Part shown: one piece after another, positions 55,485-64,000 of the stretch
How the letters are laid out: each line of letters begins with the position of its first letter
Numbering within the stretch: position 1 is the stretch's first letter
Assembly (NCBI GenBank): GCA_963556695.1
Contig: CAUWAG010000004.1
Location: 4,092,001 to 4,156,000, forward strand
Direction of reading: 5' to 3'
Length of the DNA stretch: 64,000 bases
Origin: Anthostomella pinea
Lineage: Eukaryota > Ascomycota > Sordariomycetes > Xylariales > Xylariaceae
Position numbers and translations under genes: made by a program
The notes under the pieces: generated by a model
Told to the model about the DNA's origin: nothing
Seen by the model: the letters and a program-made list of their open reading frames with translations, nothing else
Database searches by the model: none

Positions 55485-57950
55485 TCACCCCAAGTCGTTG
55501 AGGAACTTCGCCTCCCTTGCCTGCTGAGCCTTCTCGTACGTCTCATAGGGAGTGAGCGTCCCCAGTGCTCTCTTCATCTCCGTGTTGATGAACTGGAGGC
55601 CGTAGACGTAGCTGGCATTGACCCAGCCAAACCTGGGGAACAACGGTTAATGCATATTCTCCTCAATATGGATGGAAATACTCACCCTTCCTTGGCAACG
55701 CCCTTGAAGTCAAGTCCCTGGTTACCGTACTCGGCGTCGACACGATGAGGGTCGACGGGACGGGTCACATCGTACTTCTCCACAACAACGCCATTGAAGT
55801 CAAAGAAGGCTTTCGTGATCATGAACAGCCACTTGTATGCAAACTTCTGCGCCAGATCTGCGTAGCCATAACGGTAGAGACCAGTCCAGGCCAGCATCTG
55901 CTGTGGTGCCCATCCATAAGGATAGTCCCACTGTCGGTTCGGTCGCTCCAGGGTGACTTCGCCGCGAGACCGCTCCGTTCCGGATACGAGGCCGCCATAC
56001 GCCTCAAATTTGGGTATGGCATTTCTGACCACCTTGGCTGCTTTGTCCGGGTCCGGCACACCAGCCCAGAGTGGCCAGAAAGTGGTGCACGTTTCATACG
56101 TGCAACGCTCCTGTTTGACTGTGTCGTAGTCAAAGTACATTCCCTCCTCCTCATTCCAGCAGTACCTATGGATTGCAGCCCGGCGTCGTTTCCAGCGGCG
56201 ATCCCAGATGGCTGAAGTCTCAACCTGACCTGGCGTCATGGACCCGCTACACCACTCTGCGGGCATCTGGAACTTGTCGCCAAAGACGTTGCGGATGGTG
56301 CGGGCAATGTCCATCTCGTACTTGTAGATTAGCGAGTTCAGGTCGATGGTGGCGAGGTTCGCGCAGACCCTTTCGAGTCGGTACGACGTATCATGTCCCG
56401 ACTCACGCACGGCCCGGTCATGCAGGAAGTACTCGTCCAGGTCAGGCTCCTGTACTTGGCCATGATTGTAGGCCTTGACGAACTCCTCGAAGGTCATGTT
56501 GTGCTTCTGCGCGTAAGGCTCGAGGATATGCACAAAGTGGGATGCCTCTGTCTCTGGCGGTACACCAAGCCCGTCTGGTCGGTATCTGGAGAGCCCCGTC
56601 TTGGGGTCCAGACGGGGTTCGCACATCCAAACCGTGTAGTACTCCTTGATTGCAGCGTACATGGCTTCTCGAAGGAAATCCTTGGCGCCCGGCTCGTGTT
56701 GAATCTTTTCGTATACTCGTAGTGCCATGTCGGTCAGAAAGGGCGGCTGTGATCTAGTAAGGTAGTATGATCTAGTCGCGTTGAGGATCTTGCCATAATG
56801 ACGGATGCTGAAACAGAAGTTCTGGACCATGGACTTGGCTAGGTGTGTTTTGTCGTTAACTAAAAGCCCTAGCGACTCCATGTAGCTATCCCAGCCGTAC
56901 AACTCGTTGAACCGACCTCCAGGAACCACGAAAGGCAGTCCTCGAAGCGTCTTTTCTCCCGTCTTGGGGTCGACATAATCTTCCATAGCAACGGCCAGGA
57001 GGCCAGGTCCAGGGTTGTCGTTCAGGTCTCTAACCACTTCAGCGGTGATGGTCTCAGGCAAAAGCTGGACGTCCAGTCGTAATTGCGGATGTTCGAGGGC
57101 TACCTTCTGGTAGTATTCGTACTGTTCAGGGGCTCCCCTTGGTACGTAGATACGAGGTCGCGGATCAGCTGTCCAGTCCTTGGAATCTTTTGCTGCAACC
57201 TCGATACTGGAGCCGTCGATTCGACGGGTCAGGCCGTCCCAAAATTGGTCCCTGATAAGCCGAGACAATCTGCTGACAGGATTCTCGTTGAGGCGACCAA
57301 TGTCGAGAATGATTCGCTTCCGGCCAAATTCCTTGGCCATGGATAGCTCTTGTAGGAGGTTTGAAAGCATGTATGTCCCTCTGATGTCGAATCGATTGTG
57401 GCCGCCCGATGCCGCTGTTCGTAGGGACAGTACCTAGAGATATGTTTAGTCCCTACTCCGATCCTTCACAGCCAACATGCATTGCATACCTTTGGACCAA
57501 CGTCTTCGATGGTGATCTGCATGTTGCCATCGGTATCCTCTTGCGCAGCCAGACTCTCGATGGTGTGGTCTACATCGATGAGAAACTGGCGCGAGTGCGG
57601 TCTGCTAGACTCGTCTATCATGTCGAACGTCAGCCGGTACCCTGTCGGGGGTCAAGGGAGTGTAACCGTACCATGGCTTCCACGTCGATGTTGGTTGTGC
57701 AATCCCAGGCGCTCCATCTCATGAACGGCACCACCCTGTGTTTTGTCTCAGTATAGCGTGAAGATTGGTATCTGGATGGACGGCGACGTACGGTGGAAAA
57801 CGTTCTATGTCTCTTGTGGAATCGATCAGAGGTTTTATTGTCGGCGTAGTAGGTTGCGGCATCCTCGTAGACGCCAAAGTCATCGCTGGAGCCAATGCTG
57901 CCCTCCCGTTGGAGGGGTTTGGACGCACCCGGAACCAGCGTGTTGGCCAT
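55485..57950 (-). CDS. NTH1: Neutral trehalase
   Basis: Five exons, 57950-57792, 57735-57672, 57614-57490, 57433-55686 and 55632-55485, give 747 residues. The cytosolic enzyme hydrolyses trehalose to two glucose. Both trehalase signatures are present: [14 protein letters not shown] and [10 protein letters not shown]. The N-terminal regulatory part has basophilic kinase sites (KRHRTFS, HRRGSH) and the calcium-binding stretch [12 protein letters not shown], as in PKA- and calcium-regulated fungal neutral trehalases. Intron 2 is taken as 57 nt (GTACGG...GGCTGAC...GATAG), giving [21 protein letters not shown]. The start [10 protein letters not shown] is the first ATG before the conserved [17 protein letters not shown]-terminal LNDLG ends the protein. 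Confidence 0.95.
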
Positions 57951-59426
57951 GCTGACGACGAAGGTAGGAGGGTCGAACGATTGGTGAGGTATCAGCGAGG
58001 TCGCGTTATAATCGGCGTACGGTGGAAGATGGATGGGTGATAAGTCAAGGTGTATAAGAGGACAAAGCGATGTGGTCAGGTGAGTCGTCGCAGTTGCTAC
58101 AGTTGTGCTTTGTTGGCTGTTGGTGTAGTCCACACACACACGCACAAGCAATGCAAACCCGTTTGCTGCTCGCTCGCAGTAAGTAAGACGCGGGGCAGAG
58201 GGATCGTCAGACAGAGAAGCCCGATGGCGACGAGGGACGGACGAGGGACGGACGAGGGGCACGTCTCGTGGCGCTGATGAGCAGCAGTAATAAAACAGAT
58301 GACGGGGAAATTAATCCTTGCGCAGCAGGATCAGGCCAGGATCAGGCGGGGGCTAGCAATCCTTGATGGGTGAGACTGGGGTTTCTATTGACACATAGCT
58401 CGCTGAGTAATTGCAGAGTGATGCAGTAAGGATGCTGAAGATTGGGAGGTGTGGTGGGAGGGAGACGGATCGTGAGAAAAGACAGAACATAGGCAAATAG
58501 GTAGGTGGTAGAGAGCTGGGAGGAGCTGGAGTGTTCGTCGTCCACCGTGGACCTCAATGTTAGACGAAGAAGATGATGTCACAGTTGAAAGCCCACAGTG
58601 AGCCCACAGCAGGCACCCGACGGCAGGTCGAACTTGCAGAATAAGACGCATGTGGAACATTGCAGGTGTGTACAGGTGAGCGTCCGACGATCCCTGCTGC
58701 CAGACACAATAAAGCACAATTTCTTTCAACCTTGGGGCTTGGAAGGCTCTCTCTGGCGAGTCAAGGAAGCATTCTCCCGATCGTGACTACCTACTACCTA
58801 CCCTACATAATAGACTTGGTACTAGCAATGCTTATCTGTTGTACAGCGTACCTACCGGGAGTTACAAGCAACAGCAACATTGGAAACTACGGTCCGTCAT
58901 ACGATCATTCTCTTTCTTACAACCCGACATCACCAGTCTCCCCCATTGGACAATTCCAAGATCCAAGATCCAGGGTCGTTGGGTTGTCGGCAGCCTCCCA
59001 ACAGCCACTGCACACTAATGACGGTAAACCCCCACCCCAGTGCAACCCACCTTGATGCACCCGATGGAAAGTCCCATCTTCCGATTCGACATCCGCCGCC
59101 TTCCAAGCTCCGTTGTGACTAGCAATATCAGTAGGGCGACTTGTGCAACATGACCGTGTCTAAGAACGGGCGACGGGCCTACAGTAGGTAGGCGCAGTGG
59201 GTGTCGGTGTCGTTCGCCAGGTACTTCATACCACATGCTCTACAAAGCTACTGACACACGTCACCAGGGGGGCCCACTGTAAGTGGGTGCCCTGGCCAAT
59301 CAGAGTGCGGCTAGATAGATAAGATAAGGGAGCGGCCACCATATAATGGGTGCAGTCCTCCCACTTAGCTAGATAGCCAACCTACGCACAACAACATATT
59401 TGACCCCATACTCGCTCGCTTCAGCT
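57951..59426. promoter_or_regulatory. Upstream region of neutral trehalase
   Basis: About 1.5 kb from the trehalase start to the AT-rich element. It contains a CA run (58131-58143) and a short GACGAGGGACG duplication (58230-58255). A hairpin near 59264 is listed separately. No gene was seen. Confidence 0.5.
59264..59295. repeat. GC-rich hairpin next to the AT-rich element
   Basis: CCAGGGGGGCCCACT, loop GTA, then AGTGGGTGCCCTGG form an inverted repeat of about 14 bp with one wobble and a small bulge. It shares CCAGGGGG with the nearby inverted end at 59427, which suggests a related mobile-element end. It could also be a solo hairpin. Confidence 0.65.
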
Positions 59427-60806
59427 ACTTACCCAGGGGGACCCCGTTTTTAAACAGTCAGGTAGCAGTCTTGCAGCGCCCTTTTAAAGTGTGAACATAG
59501 TAGATGCGGGCCGCTCTTATAAACCTATTTTTAATTAAATATTACAAGTAAATAACATTATAACTAGCGCTTCTATTGATATTAATATAGTTGTTATATT
59601 AAAATAAATATTTTATTAACGTTAAATAGCTGTTTAGCATAGGTCACTTTATTACGTATAAATAATTTTATTAAAATAAGCTATTTTCAACAAATAAATA
59701 AATACAGATTTAATAATATTAACCCGTGCTCTTAATTAAGACTAAGGCTTTATAAGGATTATGTTAGATGTAGTGGCTCAGGATATGTTGAAGGTGGTCT
59801 GTGCGTAAGAATCAAGGTGGTCCAAATGCCATAGAAACGGTCAACTGGCGACCGTTGCCCTACTGCTCAGCCGCTACGCGAGTGAGACGCGCTGGGTGTG
59901 TATTTATATATAAAACCGTCCGTCTCAGGTAGTAGCAGAACACTTAGATAATCCACAAACAAACGAACAGTATTCTGCACAACAAAGTTTGACAAATTAT
60001 ATATATAAAAGCTTTCGTTTTAATTTGCGAATATATAACTAGTTTTTTAATAAAAAGTTATATTACAACGATTTAAACGTGAAATTTTTAAAAACCGGAA
60101 TTCATTACTATTAACTAAGCTATAAAATATATTATTCAAGGAATATTTTTAATATTTACATACTGTCAGATGTTGGATCCCAGATATGGTGCCCTTAGGT
60201 CCAGTACACGCTAGGGGGCTGCAAGGGGACCAGTGGATCCACCTTGGCATGGTGCAGTATAGTATTTAGCTGTAGATTAGCCCTGCCGAGTATACTTGAG
60301 AATGACAACAACGTTTGCAGCGACCGCTCACACCCCCAAGGCTTGTGACCATTCTAGAATCTCACATATACCTTTTAATTTAGTATTACGATATTTAAAC
60401 TTAATAAAATAATAATATTATTATTAAAGTATTAAAACTAATAAAGTAGTAGGTTATAATAAAGTAATAAGTTAGTAATAAGATTACTAGCTTTAATAAA
60501 GCTAATAATTATAATAAAGTAATAATTACGTATAACCATATGTATAATTACTATTATATAATATTACTACTGTAAAATAATTCTAAAACCGGTTATACGC
60601 GATCGTTATTTTATACTAGCTATTATCAGGGGTTAAGATAACAATAAATAGTCCAATCATCTAATTAAAGCGTTATTCACATCAAAATTATCACGAAATC
60701 AGACTAGCAAGCTATACAGCAACATGTTTTGACCTGATCGTACTGTTATAAAAGGCCATTCGGCTGACAGTCTGTCTAAAAACGGGGTCCCCCCCAGAAG
60801 GTAAGC
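59427..60806. mobile_element. AT-rich, RIP-like degenerate element with inverted ends
   Basis: The left end 59427-59457 and the right end 60772-60806 are imperfect inverted repeats sharing GGGGGACCCCGTTTTTARACAG. Between them lie blocks of extreme AT content (59518-59740, 59995-60165, 60365-60690) full of TTAATA/TATTAA, as expected after repeat-induced point mutation, broken by GC-normal blocks (59760-59930, 60170-60360). A GC-normal block begins TGTTGGATCC, resembling a retrotransposon LTR start, so nested insertion is possible. No coding frame survives. I infer a decayed transposon. Confidence 0.65.
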
Positions 60807-61532
60807 AATCCGCGCCCTTGTATTGGGAGGTGTTGAATACACGGATGTTGATTACTAAAGAAATAACAAGGTGGGAGAAAAGGAACAGGTGTGCATACAG
60901 CCGAGGCTGCAGCACATATGGTCCTGGTCTTCTTATCTAATCTATACGTGACCTGATGACTCAGCATCCAACCAGGTGGATACAGCTGGCGAGCAATGAC
61001 CCCGCCATCCTTAACCCTTATCAGTGACTCGGTGGGATGTCACGTGGGGGGAATTGTCCGTCTCGACGAAGTCCCTCAATTAACCTTCATGGTCGTCTAC
61101 GCAAGCTACTTAGTAGGTATCCTTCGTTGCATCGGCATTCTTTGTGAGATATAAGCTGTCAGGATGAGCGTGACTGTTCAATGGACGGCAATTCCAACGA
61201 CTGGGCTCAAACTCAAGCGATACCGAAGGCTGCCGAGTTGATTTGAATTTGGACCTGCACACTGCTTGAGGCTGAACATCTCAGGTATCTCTCTTGACCG
61301 CCAGCACCTGCCCGATTCTGGCCCTCGATGTATTCGATATTGCGCCGCCTACCCGTTCAGCCCAACCTATTATCGAAGACGGCGCATATGCATTCGATAC
61401 TACGATGCTTTCGCAAACATGGCACGTGTGGCGTCCCACCCGGCTACTAGTCTGAGGCGGCATTCCCGGGTCCCTTGCACAAGCGGCTCGGCTTGAGCCA
61501 GTCTTCAGAAAGGGGGCAGCCCGACTAGGTAC
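60807..61532. other. Spacer between two mobile elements
   Basis: About 725 bases of GC-normal DNA between the AT-rich element and the pogo-type transposon. There is no recognisable gene and short frames only. Confidence 0.5.
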
Positions 61533-61534
61533 TA

Positions 61535-61624
61535 CTCGTGCCCCGCACCATGTTCCACCTCGCTAGGGCTCACCACGTAAAGTGGTGCTCACCACAGTAG
61601 CACACCAACCACAATAACACACCA
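61535..61624 (+). repeat. Left 90-bp terminal inverted repeat
   Basis: Matches the right terminus as reverse complement with two adjacent mismatches (CACCATG versus CACCACT). It contains an internal palindrome CACCACGTAAAGTGGTG, which could be a transposase-binding or hairpin site. Confidence 0.93.
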
Positions 61625-61663
61625 GTCTTCCAAAATAACCACCCTCCAGCCAAAACCACACCA

Positions 61664-63379
61664 AAGTCATTATCTCTTTGGACAGACGACTTTTTCGCGA
61701 TAGAATCCCATATTTACGAAGCCGTAGAATATGCCGACAAGCATCCGGATGCCTCCGAACGCGGTATCTGCCGCCAATTTAGGGTTCCAAGAGAGCGCTT
61801 CCGCAACCGCTTGCAGGGCATCCCTTCCAAAAAAGGACCACGAGAACCACCTACCAAGCTGAATGCGATACAAGAAAAAGCCGTCTGTGCTTATATCGAC
61901 CGCCTAGATGCCATTAATCTCTCCGTAAGGCCAGAATTCATCACAGAGGCTGCCAACTTGCTGCTCCAGGAGTCGGCGAGTACCGCGGTCACAGAACTAC
62001 CTACAGTTGGCAAGAATTGGGCCTCCCGCTTCATCAAGCGCCACGGATACTTCAAGCAGCCTCAGAAGGTCCTTTCACAAGATCGGCAAGCTGCTGAAGA
62101 CTCGAAACACACTGAAGAGTACTTCCAGAAGCTGGGGAGGGTCATCAGGGAGGAGGGCATCCTCCCTGACGACCTGTAGAACATGGACGAGACTGGCTTT
62201 TGATTAGGGGTTGGAAAGGACCAGATGGTTGTTACCAAGCGAAAAAGAGCCCATTATTTCGGAATACCAGAAAATAGGGAGTCTGCTACTGGCATAGAAG
62301 CTATCTCTGCCACCGGCGAGGTTATCCCAGGCTTCCTTATCCTCTCTGGCACCCTCCATATGTCTCCATGGTACAAGGTACCCAAATTAGACCCCAGGAT
62401 AACGATTGCAACCGCGGAGAGTGGTTATTCGAACGACGAGATCAGCTTAGAGTGGATTAAGCACTTCAATAAGCACTCTAAGACCTCTCAAGTTGGTATA
62501 AAGAGGCTCCTAATCATCGACGGTCACGGTAGCCACCACACGATACAATTCATTAGATATTGTGACGACAACGGCATTATCCCTTTTGGTCTCCCTCTAA
62601 AGATGACGCATTTACTGCAGCCGCTCGATGTGGTGGTTTTCCAGCCCTTGAAGCACTACCATGTTAAAGCCCTGGATATTATGGTGCGTGATGGTCTCAC
62701 GCACATCGGGAAGATCGAGTTCCTATCGTGTATTAAAGGGGTTCGCCAGCAAGCTTTTAAGAAGACCACTATCCTCTCTGCCTTTAAGAAAACGGGCATC
62801 TATCCTTTCAAACCGTCCGTTGTAATTAATCAGTTGAAGGAACGCGAAGCTCGCGCAAGGACCCCGTCACCCCCCCCTAACCAGCCTGGTTCCTCTCCAG
62901 TTACCACCCCAGCTACAATGCGGCAGATTCACAAGGTCGCATATCAAGTAGACGAGGCCTTGAACAACCTGGACGATGGCGAGGATCTTACTCCTGAAGA
63001 TATTGAGAGGATCAGGCTCCTATCCAAGGGGGCGCGCTTCCACGCCTCCCAGCTAGTCCAGACCAAAAGGGACCTTGGAAGGACCGAATTAGCCTCTCGA
63101 GTTAACAAACAGCACAAGTCTGCAAAGAACACTCCTCTCCAATCAGGAGGAGTCCTCACAGTTGAAATTGGGCGTCAAATAGCGAGGAAAAAGGAGCAGG
63201 AGACCGCGGCAGGCCTCCAGAAGAAGGCGGATGCCCTGGCGAAGAAGGAGCTCCAACCACAAAAAACCCTCGCTAAGGAGGCAGCAAAGTTGGCCAGGCA
63301 TTAGAGGATTACTAAGAGACTACCTGCTGCTGATATCTACGAATCTGGCAAGAAGATGCGGTCGCTACGTAAATTTTAA
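61664..63379 (+). pseudogene. Inactivated pogo-type transposase
   Basis: A single frame of about 570 codons carries the expected domains: an N-terminal HTH of psq type (YADKHPDASERGICRQF), a CENP-B-type HTH (ITEAANLLLQE, WASRFIKRHGYF), then the DDE catalytic core with NMDETGF, LLIIDGHGSH and LLQPLDVVVFQPLK (three acidic residues). The frame is broken by TAG at 62177, TGA at 62201 and TAG at 63302 before the terminal TAA at 63377. No in-frame ATG is seen before the N-terminal domain. All three stops can arise by C-to-T or G-to-A transitions, as RIP produces. The C-terminal third is Lys/Ala-rich and coiled. Confidence 0.88.
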
Positions 63380-63397
63380 TGCTAAATAACCTCATAT

Positions 63398-63487
63398 TGG
63401 TGTGTTATTGTGGTTGGTGTGCTACTGTGGTGAGCACCACTTTACGTGGTGAGCCCTAGCGAGGTGGAAAGTGGTGCGGGGCACGAG
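63398..63487 (-). repeat. Right 90-bp terminal inverted repeat
   Basis: Reverse complement of the left terminus. It ends GCACGAG followed by the TA duplication. The two arms share the full 90 bases apart from two substitutions. Confidence 0.93.
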
Positions 63488-63593
63488 TAGACGATGAGAT
63501 GCGCCGGTCCGAGTATGCCTGTCTTATCGTATTGTATTATATTGGTACCCACAGATGGACAATGAATATCTGGTACGCGGGTAATCCTACACT

Positions 63594-63989
63594 TCAATAT
63601 ACGATAGAATGCGTTCTCCTTCTCGCCGTGTTTTCTCTCTGAGCCCTTGTCTTCCATAACCAGTCTCCCGTCGAATCTACGATAGAATGCGTTCTCCTTC
63701 TCGCCGTGTTTTCTCTCTGAGCCCTTGTCTTCCATAACCAGTCTCTCGTCGAATCTTGGCGTCGCCCCGTGACGTTAAACCCATGATCGTCGCGATCGTC
63801 GTACGGCGCAGGACCCGAATAACCCCCTATCGCTGTGGGTGAAGTGCCATCTCCAACGTGGATGTCAGTGCTATCACTGTGCGGGAAGACTCGCTCTTGG
63901 AAGGGTACGGCCAAGCCTCGACCCCTAGGCGATGTGGTTCTCCCTGCTCTTCGGTGGAAGATCGAGCGAGAATGAGAGCGGCTATGCAC
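63594..63989 (-). CDS. Open frame with 26-residue duplicated unit, possibly partial
   Basis: A leftward frame of 131 codons has no ATG at its upstream limit, so it would need to be an exon or continue beyond the window. Its C-terminus is two copies of a 26-residue unit (DWLWKTRAQRENTARRRTH core). The upstream part is Arg/Ser/Gly-rich. I recognise no family. The frame-preserving repeat mildly favours coding. Confidence 0.25.
   Translation of the reverse strand: MHSRSHSRSIFHRRAGRTTSPRGRGLAVPFQERVFPHSDSTDIHVGDGTSPTAIGGYSGPAPYDDRDDHGFNVTGRRQDSTRDWLWKTRAQRENTARRRTHSIVDSTGDWLWKTRAQRENTARRRTHSIVY
63601..63756. repeat. Two-copy 78-bp tandem repeat
   Basis: Copies 63601-63678 and 63679-63756 are almost identical, each starting ACGATAGAATGCGTTCTCC and ending GTCGAATCT. 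The 78-bp period is a multiple of three. Confidence 0.93.
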
Positions 63990-64000
63990 GAATCGCAGCA

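Larger units (their letters stand above)
61535..63487 (+). mobile_element. pogo/Fot-type (Tc1-mariner superfamily) DNA transposon
   Basis: A 1953-bp element with 90-bp terminal inverted repeats beginning CTCGTGCCCCGCACCA, flanked by TA on both sides (61533-61534 and 63488-63489), the target duplication of this superfamily. One transposase frame fills the interior on the plus strand. The near-identical termini suggest recent insertion, while the transposase carries stops. Fot1/Pot-type elements have the same overall design but usually shorter repeats. Confidence 0.93.
63490..64000. other. Right-edge region with tandem duplication
   Basis: About 510 bases right of the transposon. It contains the 78-bp duplication and an open frame described separately, and may belong to a gene that continues past the edge. 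Confidence 0.4.

Overview
The window is nuclear DNA of a filamentous ascomycete (Pezizomycotina). A Sordariomycete is likely, but I cannot name the species. The evidence is short spliceosomal introns (mostly 50-150 nt) with CTRAC-type branch sites, a gene set typical of such fungi (flavin-carrier/TRP family, DUF3433 'spray'-type membrane protein, neutral trehalase, isocitrate lyase, AXL2), and AT-rich tracts that look mutated by RIP. Coding density is moderate, with long gene-free spacers. I found no tRNA or rRNA gene.

Left part (1-29 kb): the 3' end of an unidentified gene; PRP6/prp1 (U4/U6.U5 tri-snRNP splicing factor) divergent from DIM1 (18S rRNA dimethyltransferase); a small CWH-like protein; a DysF-domain protein (Mug65-like); a hemerythrin-like protein; a large PPR-like mitochondrial protein; a seven-exon PP2C phosphatase; the cadherin-like polarity receptor AXL2; and the lysine methyltransferase EFM6.

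Middle (29-49 kb): a secreted double-psi beta-barrel protein with a Ser/Thr/Pro-rich linker, a lineage-specific repeat protein, CCZ1 (Mon1-Ccz1 vacuolar Rab7 exchange factor), an FLC/TRP-like membrane protein whose short last exon is easily missed, and a DUF3433 membrane protein. The 31-35 kb spacer appears empty apart from a tandem duplication. A 503-bp inverted-repeat structure flanking degenerate telomere-like repeats lies at about 40 kb.

Right part (50-64 kb): a divergent Ras-like GTPase convergent with isocitrate lyase (glyoxylate cycle), then neutral trehalase (trehalose mobilisation, with a PKA-type site). The last 5 kb is repeat territory: a hairpin, an AT-rich element with inverted ends (RIP-like decay), and a complete but inactivated pogo/Fot-type DNA transposon with 90-bp terminal inverted repeats, a TA target duplication and three premature in-frame stops.

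The most unusual observation is in DIM1. It has 16 exons, two GC-AG introns and an 11-nt microexon. At one site the protein frame can only be kept by two consecutive excisions: an internal intron that splits the donor G|TAAGT of an external intron, i.e. a [D1,2] spliceosomal twin intron (stwintron).
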